Positions 1-8,096 of a DNA stretch of 64,000 nucleotides are shown piece after piece (position 1 is the first letter of the stretch; every line of letters starts with the position of its first letter). Origin of the DNA: Blastocatellia bacterium (GTDB lineage Bacteria > Acidobacteriota > Blastocatellia > Pyrinomonadales > Pyrinomonadaceae). Both the position numbers and the translations under genes were made by a program. A model generated the notes under the pieces. That model worked only from the letters and a program-made list of their open reading frames with translations, was not told where the DNA came from and did not search any database. The DNA lies in the NCBI GenBank assembly GCA_016789265.1, contig JAEUQK010000027.1, positions 62,001 to 126,000 on the forward strand, in the 5' to 3' direction.

Positions 1-2316
1 CTTGCGGTCACGGAAAATCCAAAAAATCCTGAGTATCGTCTTCACCTGCAGCGTTCGTTGTTCAACGCGTCGCAAATGTATATGGCGAAGGGTAGGACGC
101 TGGCCGAGCAAAAGGATTTCCAGGGGGCGTATCTTGCCTTCAGGAAGGCTTACTCTTTCGATCCGGTCAATGAACTTGCAAAGTCCGAAATGGCGCGAAT
201 GGTCCGGATGCAGGAAGACGTTAACAAAGGCAACTCTCCGGATGCAAAGGATGAAGGCACGAAAGGCGTGAAGTTGATACCCACGAGCTATCCGACAATG
301 CCTGACGGAACAAAGATGCCTCAGAAGCTCGAGAAATTGCGTGACATTCCGTTCCCGAGCGGAGTTGACCTGATGTTTATCATCAAGGAACTCGCCAAGG
401 ATCTCGACCTGAACGTCTTATTTGACACAGATTCGCGGCTGTCTGGCCGAAAGGTCGCGATCGAACTGAAGAATGTTACGTCGGCTCGTGCCCTGGACTA
501 TATATTTCTTCAGGAATCGCTCTTTTTTCAAAAGGTAGGACCGCGTACGATACTCGTCGCGTCAAACCAACGGCGTGCTCAATTGCAGCCTCTCGTCCTT
601 CGCACGTTTTATCTGGCAAACGCCAATCCGAAGGACGTTAAGACGATCATACAGACGGCGATCCCGGCGCAGCCGGGCAGAACGCAAACGATCGTCGTCG
701 AAGACCCGTCGACTAACAGTCTCACGATCCGCGACACTCCGGAAAATATTGCCCTTTTTGAAAAGCTGATCGGCTCCCTTGATAAGGACAGGGCCGAGGT
801 CGTGATGGACGTCGCGATCTATGAGGTCTCGAAATCTGACCTATTGCGTCTCGGTAATCAGATCGGTAACGAATCGCAATTGACAACGCTTGGCGGCACC
901 ACTCGGGGAACTGTCGGCCTTGGCGGAAACGAGTTGTTCGGCACGCTTGGCCGGGCGGCCGCAGACATTATCCCATCGGTTTTCGGTGCAGGCATAGTTT
1001 TGCCGGCTTCGAACCTGGTCGCGTTTCAGAGCAAGGGAAACACAAAACTGCTTGCGTCGACGCAGATCCATGCGTTTAACAACGAGGATTCATCCGCCCG
1101 CATCGGACAACGAGTTCCGGTCAGAACGGCACAGTTTGTAACTGCCGCGAACACTTCGAATAACGGCGTCGTGTCTGACGTTATCAATTATGAACAGGTC
1201 GGCTTGACCTTAAAATTCAAACCGATCGTGTTTCCGAATCAGGACGTGCAGGTAGCGATGGAGATCGAATCAAAAGACGTCGTAGCCGGCGGAACCGATT
1301 CAAATCCGGTCTTTTCCGAACGCACCATCAAGGGAACGGCGAGAGTTCAAAATAACCGAACACTTCTGCTTGCGAGCGTTGCTCAGGATGTTGAGAGCCG
1401 AGGGAAGTCAGGATTGCCATTGCTTGGACTTATCCCGATATTGGGCAGGTTGTTTTCAGCGCCGACTCGCGATAATCGCCAGGTTGATATCGTCATCGCG
1501 GTCACGCCAAAGGTCATCCGCGCACCTGATATTCTTCCCGACGATCTGATAGAAAGGCCGACGGGTTCGATGTCGTCGCCGACCAGCGGTTCGCTTGAGG
1601 CAATGGTCATTCAGGAAGAGCGCGACGAAATGCTTGCTCAGGTGCGAAAGATCCCGACAAATCCCGAGGTTCAGCTTCCGGACCGTTCTGCCGAAGCACC
1701 GACCTACATTCGTGACGCCAAGGCCGATAACGCCGCATCCGCGTCCGCGGAGACCGTCGTCGCAAGCCCGCAGTCTTCGTTGAACCTCAAACCGATCGAG
1801 ACGTCGGTGAAGAACATTGACGTAAAGCAGACATCTGACACGTCGATATCACAAACCGAAACTAAGGGTGTTCTGCCGATCCAGGCAGCGGAAACAGTCA
1901 AGGAGACTGCTGCAAACAATTCGGCGGTCGCTGAGTTGAGCCTGCCCGGACTGTTCAAGTCGATGAAGGTGGGTGAGAAAGCCGTGATCCCGGTAATGGT
2001 CAAGAGCTCTGCGGCGTTCCGATCGGCCGTTCTGGGCTTGAGATTCGATCCTGCGAAACTTGCTGTACGCAGCGTTTCATATGGTGATGTATTTGGCGAG
2101 ACGCTGGCAAATACATCTGCCCAGCCTTTCCTGAATCAAGGCGGAAAGATGTTCGTGTCATTTTCGCTCAAAGAAGGCGTCGCTCCGGGAACATTCGGCA
2201 TCTTAGCTTATGTTGAGATCGAAGCACTCGATGAAGGCAAACCTGCACTAACGATAGAAAAGGACGTATTGAATTTCCTTACAGGTGAAGGGAAGAACTT
2301 TGCGGTGAAGTTTTAG
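1..2316 (+). CDS. Secretin (GspD/PilQ family) with C-terminal cohesin-like domain, 5' end outside window
   Basis: The reading frame is open from base 1, so the start lies upstream; 771 codons are visible. Residues are counted from the first codon here. A TPR-like stretch lies near residues 25-60, an STN/N0-like short domain near 110-185, and an N1-type secretin ring domain near 197-267. The secretin beta-barrel core runs to about residue 510 and contains the typical SGLPLLGLIPILGRLF segment near 470. Residues 644-771 look like a cohesin fold (LGLRFDPAKL, then a conserved tail). Secretins form the outer-membrane pore for type II secretion or type IV pili. A fused cohesin domain is unusual relative to E. 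coli GspD. It is first in a run with two pseudopilins and a PilM-like protein, which supports a secretion/pilus role. Confidence 0.93.
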   Translation, partial: LAVTENPKNPEYRLHLQRSLFNASQMYMAKGRTLAEQKDFQGAYLAFRKAYSFDPVNELAKSEMARMVRMQEDVNKGNSPDAKDEGTKGVKLIPTSYPTMPDGTKMPQKLEKLRDIPFPSGVDLMFIIKELAKDLDLNVLFDTDSRLSGRKVAIELKNVTSARALDYIFLQESLFFQKVGPRTILVASNQRRAQLQPLVLRTFYLANANPKDVKTIIQTAIPAQPGRTQTIVVEDPSTNSLTIRDTPENIALFEKLIGSLDKDRAEVVMDVAIYEVSKSDLLRLGNQIGNESQLTTLGGTTRGTVGLGGNELFGTLGRAAADIIPSVFGAGIVLPASNLVAFQSKGNTKLLASTQIHAFNNEDSSARIGQRVPVRTAQFVTAANTSNNGVVSDVINYEQVGLTLKFKPIVFPNQDVQVAMEIESKDVVAGGTDSNPVFSERTIKGTARVQNNRTLLLASVAQDVESRGKSGLPLLGLIPILGRLFSAPTRDNRQVDIVIAVTPKVIRAPDILPDDLIERPTGSMSSPTSGSLEAMVIQEERDEMLAQVRKIPTNPEVQLPDRSAEAPTYIRDAKADNAASASAETVVASPQSSLNLKPIETSVKNIDVKQTSDTSISQTETKGVLPIQAAETVKETAANNSAVAELSLPGLFKSMKVGEKAVIPVMVKSSAAFRSAVLGLRFDPAKLAVRSVSYGDVFGETLANTSAQPFLNQGGKMFVSFSLKEGVAPGTFGILAYVEIEALDEGKPALTIEKDVLNFLTGEGKNFAVKF

Positions 2317-2322
2317 GGCAAA

Positions 2323-2976
2323 GTGAGAATAGGCCAACAGAAGTACACGAAAAACTTGAATGCCGGCGGCTATACGCTCTTTGAGCTTGTTGTAACGCTG
2401 GCGGTAATAGCCGTGCTTGTCGTCGGAACTATCCCGATGTCGGTAAATGCCGTAAAACGCCAGCGCGAACTCAGGCTTCGTGAATCGCTTCGAATGATCA
2501 GGAACGCGATCGATGAGTTCAAGCGGGATACCGTCGGTGCATGCCCGCAGGGTGCGGTTACGACGGGAAATCCGACGGTACCGGGCCGCGGTGCCGATGC
2601 CCCTGCAGATCCGCGAAGCCGCGTCGTCATTGATGACTGCACGATCTTCGATACGGAGAATCTAGATCGGTACCCGCCGAGTCTCGACATTTTGGTTGAA
2701 GGTGTGCGAATTCGCCAGCGAGGAATAAATCTTGTGGGCGGCAGCGGGCTTCGTCCGGGTTCGACCCAGGCAACCGAGGTGAACCCTACCGAAGAGGTGA
2801 TCAAGGTCTATCTGCGCGATATACCCGTCGATCCGATGACCGGCGAGAAAGATTGGAAACTGCGATCGTCATATCAAACGAAAGACGAGGAGAACTGGGA
2901 CGATGTTAACGTCTTTGATGTGCGGTCGGCATCGGACGAGGAAGCTCTGAACGGTGAGAAATATAGTGACTGGTAA
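2323..2976 (+). CDS. Type II secretion pseudopilin / prepilin-like protein
   Basis: 217 codons from a GTG 6 nt after the secretin stop. The N-terminus carries a class III signal: G-G-Y-T-L-F-E-L followed by a hydrophobic helix of about 20 residues. A prepilin peptidase would cut after the Gly, leaving the conserved Glu at +5. The rest has a pseudopilin-like body with an acidic C-terminus and two Cys (ACPQG and DDCTIF) that could form a disulfide. Length is somewhat greater than GspG. It overlaps the next pseudopilin gene by 23 nt, so the two are probably translationally coupled. Which minor pseudopilin class it belongs to cannot be decided by eye. Confidence 0.88.
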   Translation: MRIGQQKYTKNLNAGGYTLFELVVTLAVIAVLVVGTIPMSVNAVKRQRELRLRESLRMIRNAIDEFKRDTVGACPQGAVTTGNPTVPGRGADAPADPRSRVVIDDCTIFDTENLDRYPPSLDILVEGVRIRQRGINLVGGSGLRPGSTQATEVNPTEEVIKVYLRDIPVDPMTGEKDWKLRSSYQTKDEENWDDVNVFDVRSASDEEALNGEKYSDW

Positions 2977-3358
2977 GTTTGGACAAAAAGGATTTTCGCT
3001 GCTGGAACTGATGATCGCGATGTTCATCTTGATCATCTTGTTGTCGGTTGCTCTGCCCACGTATCAGCGCAGTGTCCAGCATGCAAAGGAAACCGTTTTG
3101 AAAGAGAACCTTTGGCAGATGCGAAGGGCGATCGACCAGTACGCATCGGACAAGGGCAAGCTTCCCCAAAGCTTGGACAGCCTGATCGAGGGCAAATATT
3201 TAAGAGAAATGCCGGTCGATCCGGTTCTTGACAAAGCCGAATGGGAGTCCGTAATGGGCGAAGACCCGCTCTCGTCTGACGGTGAACAAGGACTGATAAA
3301 TGTGAAAAGCCTTGCCGAAGGCACCGATGCCGACGGAAAGGCTTACAGCGAGTACTGA
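2954..3358 (+). CDS. GspG-like major pseudopilin
   Basis: 134 codons from GTG 2954; a second in-frame GTG at 2966 would give a slightly shorter leader and is equally possible. Contains the prepilin motif KGFSLLELMIAM with cleavage after Gly and Glu at +5, then a long hydrophobic helix, then an alpha-beta body with the GspG-type phrase LPQSLDSLIEGKYLREMPVDP, in which the short loop around the PVDP motif is typical of type II secretion major pseudopilins. Lies inside the secretin-pseudopilin-PilM operon and overlaps the gene before it. Confidence 0.88.
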   Translation: MRNIVTGKFGQKGFSLLELMIAMFILIILLSVALPTYQRSVQHAKETVLKENLWQMRRAIDQYASDKGKLPQSLDSLIEGKYLREMPVDPVLDKAEWESVMGEDPLSSDGEQGLINVKSLAEGTDADGKAYSEY

Positions 3359-3371
3359 CATTTCCAACCTA

Positions 3372-4307
3372 ATGTTTGAATTCTTAACCCAGCCAAGTTA
3401 TCCGAAAGCCGCAATCGGCATTGAACACAATTCTGTGACGGCCCTCAGTCTCAGGCGCGAGGGGCGAGGGCTCTACGGCATCGAGCGGGCGTCAACCGTC
3501 GAATTTCCGCGAGATCTCGTCGTGCCGAGTTTTTCTGAGAAGAATATCTCTTCGCCGCAGGAATTCCGTGTTTTTCTCGAGGAAGCAGTGACTACGGCAG
3601 GCTTGCTCAATCAGAAGAATTGGTCCATCGCCCTGCCTAGCAACACGGCACGTACCACTATTTTAACGGTCGATAGCGGCAAGACCTCAGGGGCGCAGCT
3701 TGAAGAAATAATTGAATGGAAAGCCGAACAGAGCTTTGGGTCGCCTGCGGCAGAGATGCGTGTTACCAGATATCCGATCTCAAATGACACGGACGGACGG
3801 GCGAGGTATTTCGCGACGGCAGTAAAGCTAGCGGTGATTGACGAATACGAAACAGCATTTGAACAAATGGGTTGGCGCGCCGGACTGATCCTGCCGCGCG
3901 CAGTCGCAGAGTCGAAATGGCTCGAGCTGCAAAACGACACACGGGACTCAATTTTGATCAGCACTCAGAAAGACGGCTTTACGGCGGTTTTGTTTCGCCG
4001 CGGCGAACCTTCGGTCGTTCGCTCGGTGACATGCGGAACAAAGGAATTGGACGATGAGGTCTATCGCCTCTTGATGTTTTACAACGATCGATTTGGTGAC
4101 CCGTCGGGCATAAGTATGCTCGACAGGCTTCTGCTCGTCGGGCGGGAACTCGTGCCCGAACGTATCAGGGCGATCTCCGCCGAAGCGATCGGCAGGACGC
4201 TTACTATACTTCGTTCGAACGATGTCGGTTTAGAGGTCCCGATCGGGCAACTTAGCTTTGACGACCTAGCCGCTCCGGCGGGTCTCGCTGCCTTCGCATG
4301 GCCTTAA
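3372..4307 (+). CDS. PilM/GspL-like actin-fold assembly protein
   Basis: 311 residues from ATG 3372 (MFEFLTQ), 13 nt after the pseudopilin stop; an in-frame upstream ATG at 3312 would overlap that gene by 47 nt and is less likely. Begins with a PilM-type strand-turn (AAIGIEHNSVTALSLRR) that forms the first nucleotide-binding hairpin of the actin-like fold, and continues with the segment IIEWKAEQSFGS typical of PilM/competence protein. It is cytoplasmic and would link the inner-membrane PilN/O-like partners to the motor; no pilN or pilO follows here. A strong terminator directly downstream closes the operon. Confidence 0.75.
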   Translation: MFEFLTQPSYPKAAIGIEHNSVTALSLRREGRGLYGIERASTVEFPRDLVVPSFSEKNISSPQEFRVFLEEAVTTAGLLNQKNWSIALPSNTARTTILTVDSGKTSGAQLEEIIEWKAEQSFGSPAAEMRVTRYPISNDTDGRARYFATAVKLAVIDEYETAFEQMGWRAGLILPRAVAESKWLELQNDTRDSILISTQKDGFTAVLFRRGEPSVVRSVTCGTKELDDEVYRLLMFYNDRFGDPSGISMLDRLLLVGRELVPERIRAISAEAIGRTLTILRSNDVGLEVPIGQLSFDDLAAPAGLAAFAWP

Positions 4308-4337
4308 GTTCAGTGTGGATCGTGATGATCTGGGATG

Positions 4338-4370
4338 AAACGGTTCGTACGGGTGACGAGCCGTTTTTCT
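4338..4370 (+). terminator. Rho-independent terminator of the secretin/pilus operon
   Basis: AAACGGTTCGT (4338-4348) pairs with ACGAGCCGTTT (4356-4366) over 11 bp with one G-U pair, 7-nt loop, followed by TTTCTTT. It separates the pilus operon from the sigma-factor gene and argues against sigma-factor starts upstream of it. Confidence 0.8.
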
Positions 4371-4394
4371 TTACGAATCTTTACCAAAAAGGGC

Positions 4395-4426
4395 TTGCAT
4401 CCTGGAACAGGTTGGCAAAAAATGTC
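4395..4426 (+). promoter_or_regulatory. Putative promoter of the ECF sigma gene
   Basis: TTGCAT (4395-4400), a 17-nt spacer and AAAAAT (4418-4423) give a weak housekeeping promoter. Embedded in it, GGAAC (4404-4408) and GTC (4424-4426) resemble the -35/-10 pair of ECF promoters, which would allow autoregulation. Either would put the RNA start about 10-15 nt before ATG 4445. Confidence 0.35.
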
Positions 4427-4444
4427 GTACGGACCCATGAACCT

Positions 4445-5050
4445 ATGGCATTTCCTGCATTAGCATTAAAGCCTCGACCGACAGTAGCCGATGTCGAATT
4501 GATCGCAAAGGCCATTGCCGGCAAAGAGGATGGATTCGAGGAACTAGTTCACCGCTACCAGCGGCCGATCGTGAATTACGTCTTCCGGATGCTGGGCAAT
4601 TACGATTCAGCTCTCGACGTGACACAGGACGTGTTCATCAAGGTCTATAACTCGCTTGCCAAATACAGCTCTGAATATAAATTCTCTACCTGGCTCTACC
4701 GCATAGCCCACAACGCCGCTATCGACCACATGCGGCGAAATTCGATAAATTCCCAAAGTATCGAAACTGAAAACGCGGATGGTACGTATCAACTCCAGCT
4801 TGAAAGTCCGGGCCCGACACCGGAACAGGACCGCGAGCGAAGCGAATGGAGGATCGAGATCAACAATGTTGTCAAATGCCTCCCTTCAGCATACCGCGAT
4901 CTTATAATGCTTCGTCATTCGTACGACCTCAGCTACGATGAGATCTCCGATGTGACCGGCTTACCGCTCGGGACCGTCAAGAACCGCCTGTTCAGGGCTC
5001 GCGAGATGATGCGCGAGATCTTTGTCGAACGCGGATTTTTGGGACTCTGA
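4445..5050 (+). CDS. ECF-type RNA polymerase sigma factor (RpoE-like)
   Basis: 201 residues from ATG 4445 (MAFPALALKP). This start was chosen because a terminator lies upstream at 4338-4370. Sigma region 2 is clear (FEELVHRYQRPIVNYVFRM, DALDVTQDVFIKVY-like helix, FSTWLYRIAHNAAIDHMRR). Region 4 is at the C-terminus (LPSAYRDLIMLRHSYDLSYDEISDVTG, then GTVKNRLFRAREMM). There is no region 1.1 or 3, as expected for the ECF group. The product would direct RNA polymerase to an envelope-related regulon and be held inactive by the zinc-finger anti-sigma factor encoded 63 nt downstream. Confidence 0.93.
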   Translation: MAFPALALKPRPTVADVELIAKAIAGKEDGFEELVHRYQRPIVNYVFRMLGNYDSALDVTQDVFIKVYNSLAKYSSEYKFSTWLYRIAHNAAIDHMRRNSINSQSIETENADGTYQLQLESPGPTPEQDRERSEWRIEINNVVKCLPSAYRDLIMLRHSYDLSYDEISDVTGLPLGTVKNRLFRAREMMREIFVERGFLGL

Positions 5051-5113
5051 TCAAGATCAGACATTTCAAGCTAGTTTTGATCGTGCTTTGTGAAAAGGAG
5101 CGACGCTAAGAAC

Positions 5114-5674
5114 ATGTTTGTGTGTCCGCGCGAGGAGATCGGCGCATTTCTCGATGGGGAGCTATCCGCCGATCAAGAAGCCGTGTTCGAGACACATATT
5201 GCTTCGTGTCCGGATTGCAGAGAAGAATTGAACCTGCAGCGATCGTTCCTGATCGCGTTGAACGGTTCTCTCGAAGAAAACGCCGATATCCAAATACCAA
5301 AGGACTTTACAAGAAACATAATCAGCCGTGCAGAGAGTGACCTGAGCGGAATTCGCTCACGTTCAGAACGTGTGGTCGCGCTTTCGATCGCCGGGATCTT
5401 GATATTGATGGCCGCAGCGGCTCTTGGAGGGGAGTTTTCAAGCGTGATCCGGCCCGCCAGAGCGGCCATTGAAAAGTTTTCTGTCCTGTTCGATGTGGTC
5501 GGTCATATAAGCTACAGTTTCGTTTTCGGAACAATGTCGGTCTTGAGGAGTGCACTTTCGAGGCAGGAGATCGGTTTGTCCATCGCTGCTGTATTGTTCA
5601 CCGTAGTTGCCTCGATCGGGGTCGTAGTTGCTGTTGCTGTCGCAATTAGAAGGCATACGAAAGGGATCGTTTAG
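5114..5674 (+). CDS. Membrane-anchored zinc-finger anti-sigma factor
   Basis: 186 residues from ATG 5114; AGGAG lies 13 nt upstream. A GTG at 5090 would add 8 residues but has no ribosome site. The cytoplasmic N-terminus has the ZAS/zf-HC2 signature FLDGELSADQE followed by H-x3-C-x2-C (HIASCPDC). Hydrophobic segments near residues 88-105 and 155-178 would span the membrane. The family binds its cognate ECF factor and releases it on an envelope signal. It sits directly behind the sigma gene, the usual arrangement. Confidence 0.88.
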   Translation: MFVCPREEIGAFLDGELSADQEAVFETHIASCPDCREELNLQRSFLIALNGSLEENADIQIPKDFTRNIISRAESDLSGIRSRSERVVALSIAGILILMAAAALGGEFSSVIRPARAAIEKFSVLFDVVGHISYSFVFGTMSVLRSALSRQEIGLSIAAVLFTVVASIGVVVAVAVAIRRHTKGIV

Positions 5675-5683
5675 AAGGAACCA

Positions 5684-6646
5684 TTGTTGGGCAATGCTAA
5701 AACTCGAAAAGGCGGCCTTTTTGATAGGGCCCGAGCCTGCATTTGGCTGATCTCAGTGATCTGCTGCGTTTTGACATTTCCAGTATTGACGTTCGCTGAA
5801 CCTTCATTCAGTTCTGGGCAGGGATCGATGATAGAGATCGACGACGCGCCTGAAATGGAGGTGATCGGCGTTTCCAAGACAGTGGTAATAAAAAGGCATG
5901 CTAAGGCTGTCTTTGTCTTTGGCGGCGACGTGATAGTCGAGGGCAGGGTCGACGGCGACGTAGGCGTGATCGGCGGAAACGTAATACAAAAGGAAGGTGG
6001 GTCGATCGGCGGAGACGTTATCGTTATCGGGGGCGGATACCGGCCCGAAGCCGTAAAACCGCTCAGGGACCCAGGCAAGCAGACGCTGGTCTTCGGGATC
6101 TTCGAAGACGAACTGAGGGAACTGGGAAGTGATCCGACGAGTATCTTATCGCCTTCGTTCAGCCCTGCCTTTTTCGCACAAAGAATTCTCTCCGTTCTAT
6201 TTTGGTTTGCAGTCGCATTCGCATTTTCTTATATTGCACCCGGAGCCGTCAGCCGAGCGATGGTACGAACGGATCTTCACACTGGCAGAGTTGCGGGTTT
6301 CGGACTGGCCGGATTGATATCCGCGGTCATTGTCGTGATCGCAAGTCTCACTTTCCTACCGGACTATTTGGGCGCCGTGGTCTGGCTGATGATATTCGCC
6401 CTCCTGATGCTGGCCTATCTTTTCGGCAGGATCGTACTCCAGTTATACATCGGAAAATGGATGCAGCGAAGAGTTTGGGCCTCTCGAAGTTACCCTGACT
6501 CTGTTGCAATACTGATCGGCACGGTTTTTTGGACACTACTACTTTCAATTCCCTATGTTTGGACATTCACCCTGCTTGCCTTGTTTGCATTCGGGGTCGG
6601 GCTCGTTCTGACCGGACGTGAAAACAGGCCGCACAGCCACGCTTGA
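5684..6646 (+). CDS. Membrane protein with N-terminal polymer-like beta repeats
   Basis: Starts at TTG 5684 (or the next TTG), with AGAAGGA 5-11 nt upstream; no ATG is available in frame nearby. After a signal/anchor segment it has short alternating GGDV/EGRVDGDVGVIGGNV repeats, like the beta-helix turns of bactofilin or DUF342-type proteins. Three to five strongly hydrophobic segments follow between about residues 165 and 310. Only 9 nt separate it from the anti-sigma gene, so it is the third gene of the sigma operon and may be a sensor or target of that system. No function is assigned. Confidence 0.75.
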   Translation: MLGNAKTRKGGLFDRARACIWLISVICCVLTFPVLTFAEPSFSSGQGSMIEIDDAPEMEVIGVSKTVVIKRHAKAVFVFGGDVIVEGRVDGDVGVIGGNVIQKEGGSIGGDVIVIGGGYRPEAVKPLRDPGKQTLVFGIFEDELRELGSDPTSILSPSFSPAFFAQRILSVLFWFAVAFAFSYIAPGAVSRAMVRTDLHTGRVAGFGLAGLISAVIVVIASLTFLPDYLGAVVWLMIFALLMLAYLFGRIVLQLYIGKWMQRRVWASRSYPDSVAILIGTVFWTLLLSIPYVWTFTLLALFAFGVGLVLTGRENRPHSHA

Positions 6647-6788
6647 CGCTACAACACGTTTTCTTACAAATCTTTACAGATTTCATCAAACCAGTACGAT
6701 AGAATTTTCGTCATACAGTACTTGAGAGAATTGTACTTATCTCTCTTGAGTACAAACACAGCAAGTTTAATAGCTATTAAAGGTATCG

Positions 6789-8030
6789 ATGCGAACCAAA
6801 TTCATACAATTTTTGATCCTGATAGTTCTTAGTGGTCTAGGAAGCTCGGCTATCGGTCAGACCCAGGTGAAGCCGTCTGCACTGACCGGCGATGTGGTTT
6901 CGATCAACGAATCCAAGATCGTACTGAAAACGAAAGACGGTGACGTGGATATAAACCTGTCCGACAAGACGGAATACAAACGCGTGCCCCCCGAGAATCC
7001 GACGTTGAAGGCTGCAGTCGCTGCGACCTTTGGGGATATCGGTGTAGGCGACAAGCTGCTGGTAACCGGCATTCTTTCGGAGGACAAAAAGTCGCTGCCC
7101 GCCCGCTCCGTCTATCTGATGACCAAGGCAGACATTGCTAAAAAGCAGGCCAAGGATGCCGAGCGATGGGCGATTCGCGGAATTTCGGGAAGGGTCGCAT
7201 CGGTAAACACATCAGCTAATCAGGTGACCATTGAGGTCCGGGGACTAATGAACACGACCAATGTTGTCGTTACCGCAAAGTCCGATGCGGAATTCAAGCG
7301 TTACGCTCCTAATTCCGTCAAATATGACGAAGCTCTCGAGAGCTCCATTGCCGAGATCAAGCCGGGCGATATGTTCAGGGCTGTCGGAGATAAGAGCGCG
7401 GACGGAACCGCATTCGCCGCAGAGGAGATCGTGACGGGAGCGTTTCAAACGGTCGCCGGAGCCGTGAAATCGATAGATACCGAGAAGAATGAAGTGATAA
7501 TCGCGGACGCACGAACCAAAAAAGATGTGATCGTCTCGCTGGCATCATTTTCCGTGCTCAAGAAGTTTCCCGAGGAAATGGCAGCGCGTATGACTCAGTT
7601 CGGCGGAGGAATGACACCGGGCGGTCAGGCAGGCCAAGGCGGCATGCGCCCCGGAGGTGGACAGCCGGGCGAACAAAGGCCCGCGGGTGGACAGCCCGGA
7701 GGCGACAGGCCTGCAGGAATTCAGCAAGGCCAAGGCGGGATGCCGGGTGGCGGAAGACAGTTTGGCGGCGGAGCTCGCGGCGGGATCGACGACATGTTCG
7801 AACGTCTTCCGGTCATCGCCTTAACAGACCTTAAGCCGGGCGATGTGATCGCCGTATCAAGCTCAAAAAATAGCCCGGACCAAAAGATCCACGCTATCAA
7901 AGTGCTTGCGGGAGTAGGTCCGTTCTTGACGGCAGCACAAGCCCAGGCGGCAGCCGGACGCGGAGGCCGCGGAGGCCAGCAAGGCGGATACAGCATTCCC
8001 GGTCTCGATGGATTTGATTTTGGAAATTAG
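6789..8030 (+). CDS. Secreted DUF5666-like beta-repeat protein with Gly-rich region
   Basis: 413 residues with a clear Sec signal peptide (cleavage near AIGQ-TQ). Three related segments (LTGDVVSINESKIVLKT, ISGRVASVNTSANQVTIEV, VAGAVKSIDTEKNEVIIAD) resemble repeated DUF5666/OB-like units. Between about residues 275 and 335 is a Gly/Gln/Pro-rich tract with repeats such as GGQPGG. The upstream gap (6647-6788) carries an imperfect inverted repeat, GTACTTGAGAGA at 6718-6729 against TCTCTCTTGAGTAC at 6740-6753, and probably the promoter. It is followed 66 nt later by a TonB receptor that has similar Gly-rich tracts, suggesting a shared outer-membrane function. Confidence 0.8.
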   Translation: MRTKFIQFLILIVLSGLGSSAIGQTQVKPSALTGDVVSINESKIVLKTKDGDVDINLSDKTEYKRVPPENPTLKAAVAATFGDIGVGDKLLVTGILSEDKKSLPARSVYLMTKADIAKKQAKDAERWAIRGISGRVASVNTSANQVTIEVRGLMNTTNVVVTAKSDAEFKRYAPNSVKYDEALESSIAEIKPGDMFRAVGDKSADGTAFAAEEIVTGAFQTVAGAVKSIDTEKNEVIIADARTKKDVIVSLASFSVLKKFPEEMAARMTQFGGGMTPGGQAGQGGMRPGGGQPGEQRPAGGQPGGDRPAGIQQGQGGMPGGGRQFGGGARGGIDDMFERLPVIALTDLKPGDVIAVSSSKNSPDQKIHAIKVLAGVGPFLTAAQAQAAAGRGGRGGQQGGYSIPGLDGFDFGN

Positions 8031-8096
8031 CCGTTAGCGGTCGTCGTTAAGTGAGTTTTCGACACAAACCGCATATTTGGAAACAGGAATAATACG

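Noticed and set aside
3312..3371. Upstream start for the PilM-like gene
   Set aside because: Would overlap the pseudopilin gene by 47 nt and adds residues unlike PilM.
4298..4444. Upstream start for the sigma factor, overlapping PilM
   Set aside because: A good terminator lies inside that extension.
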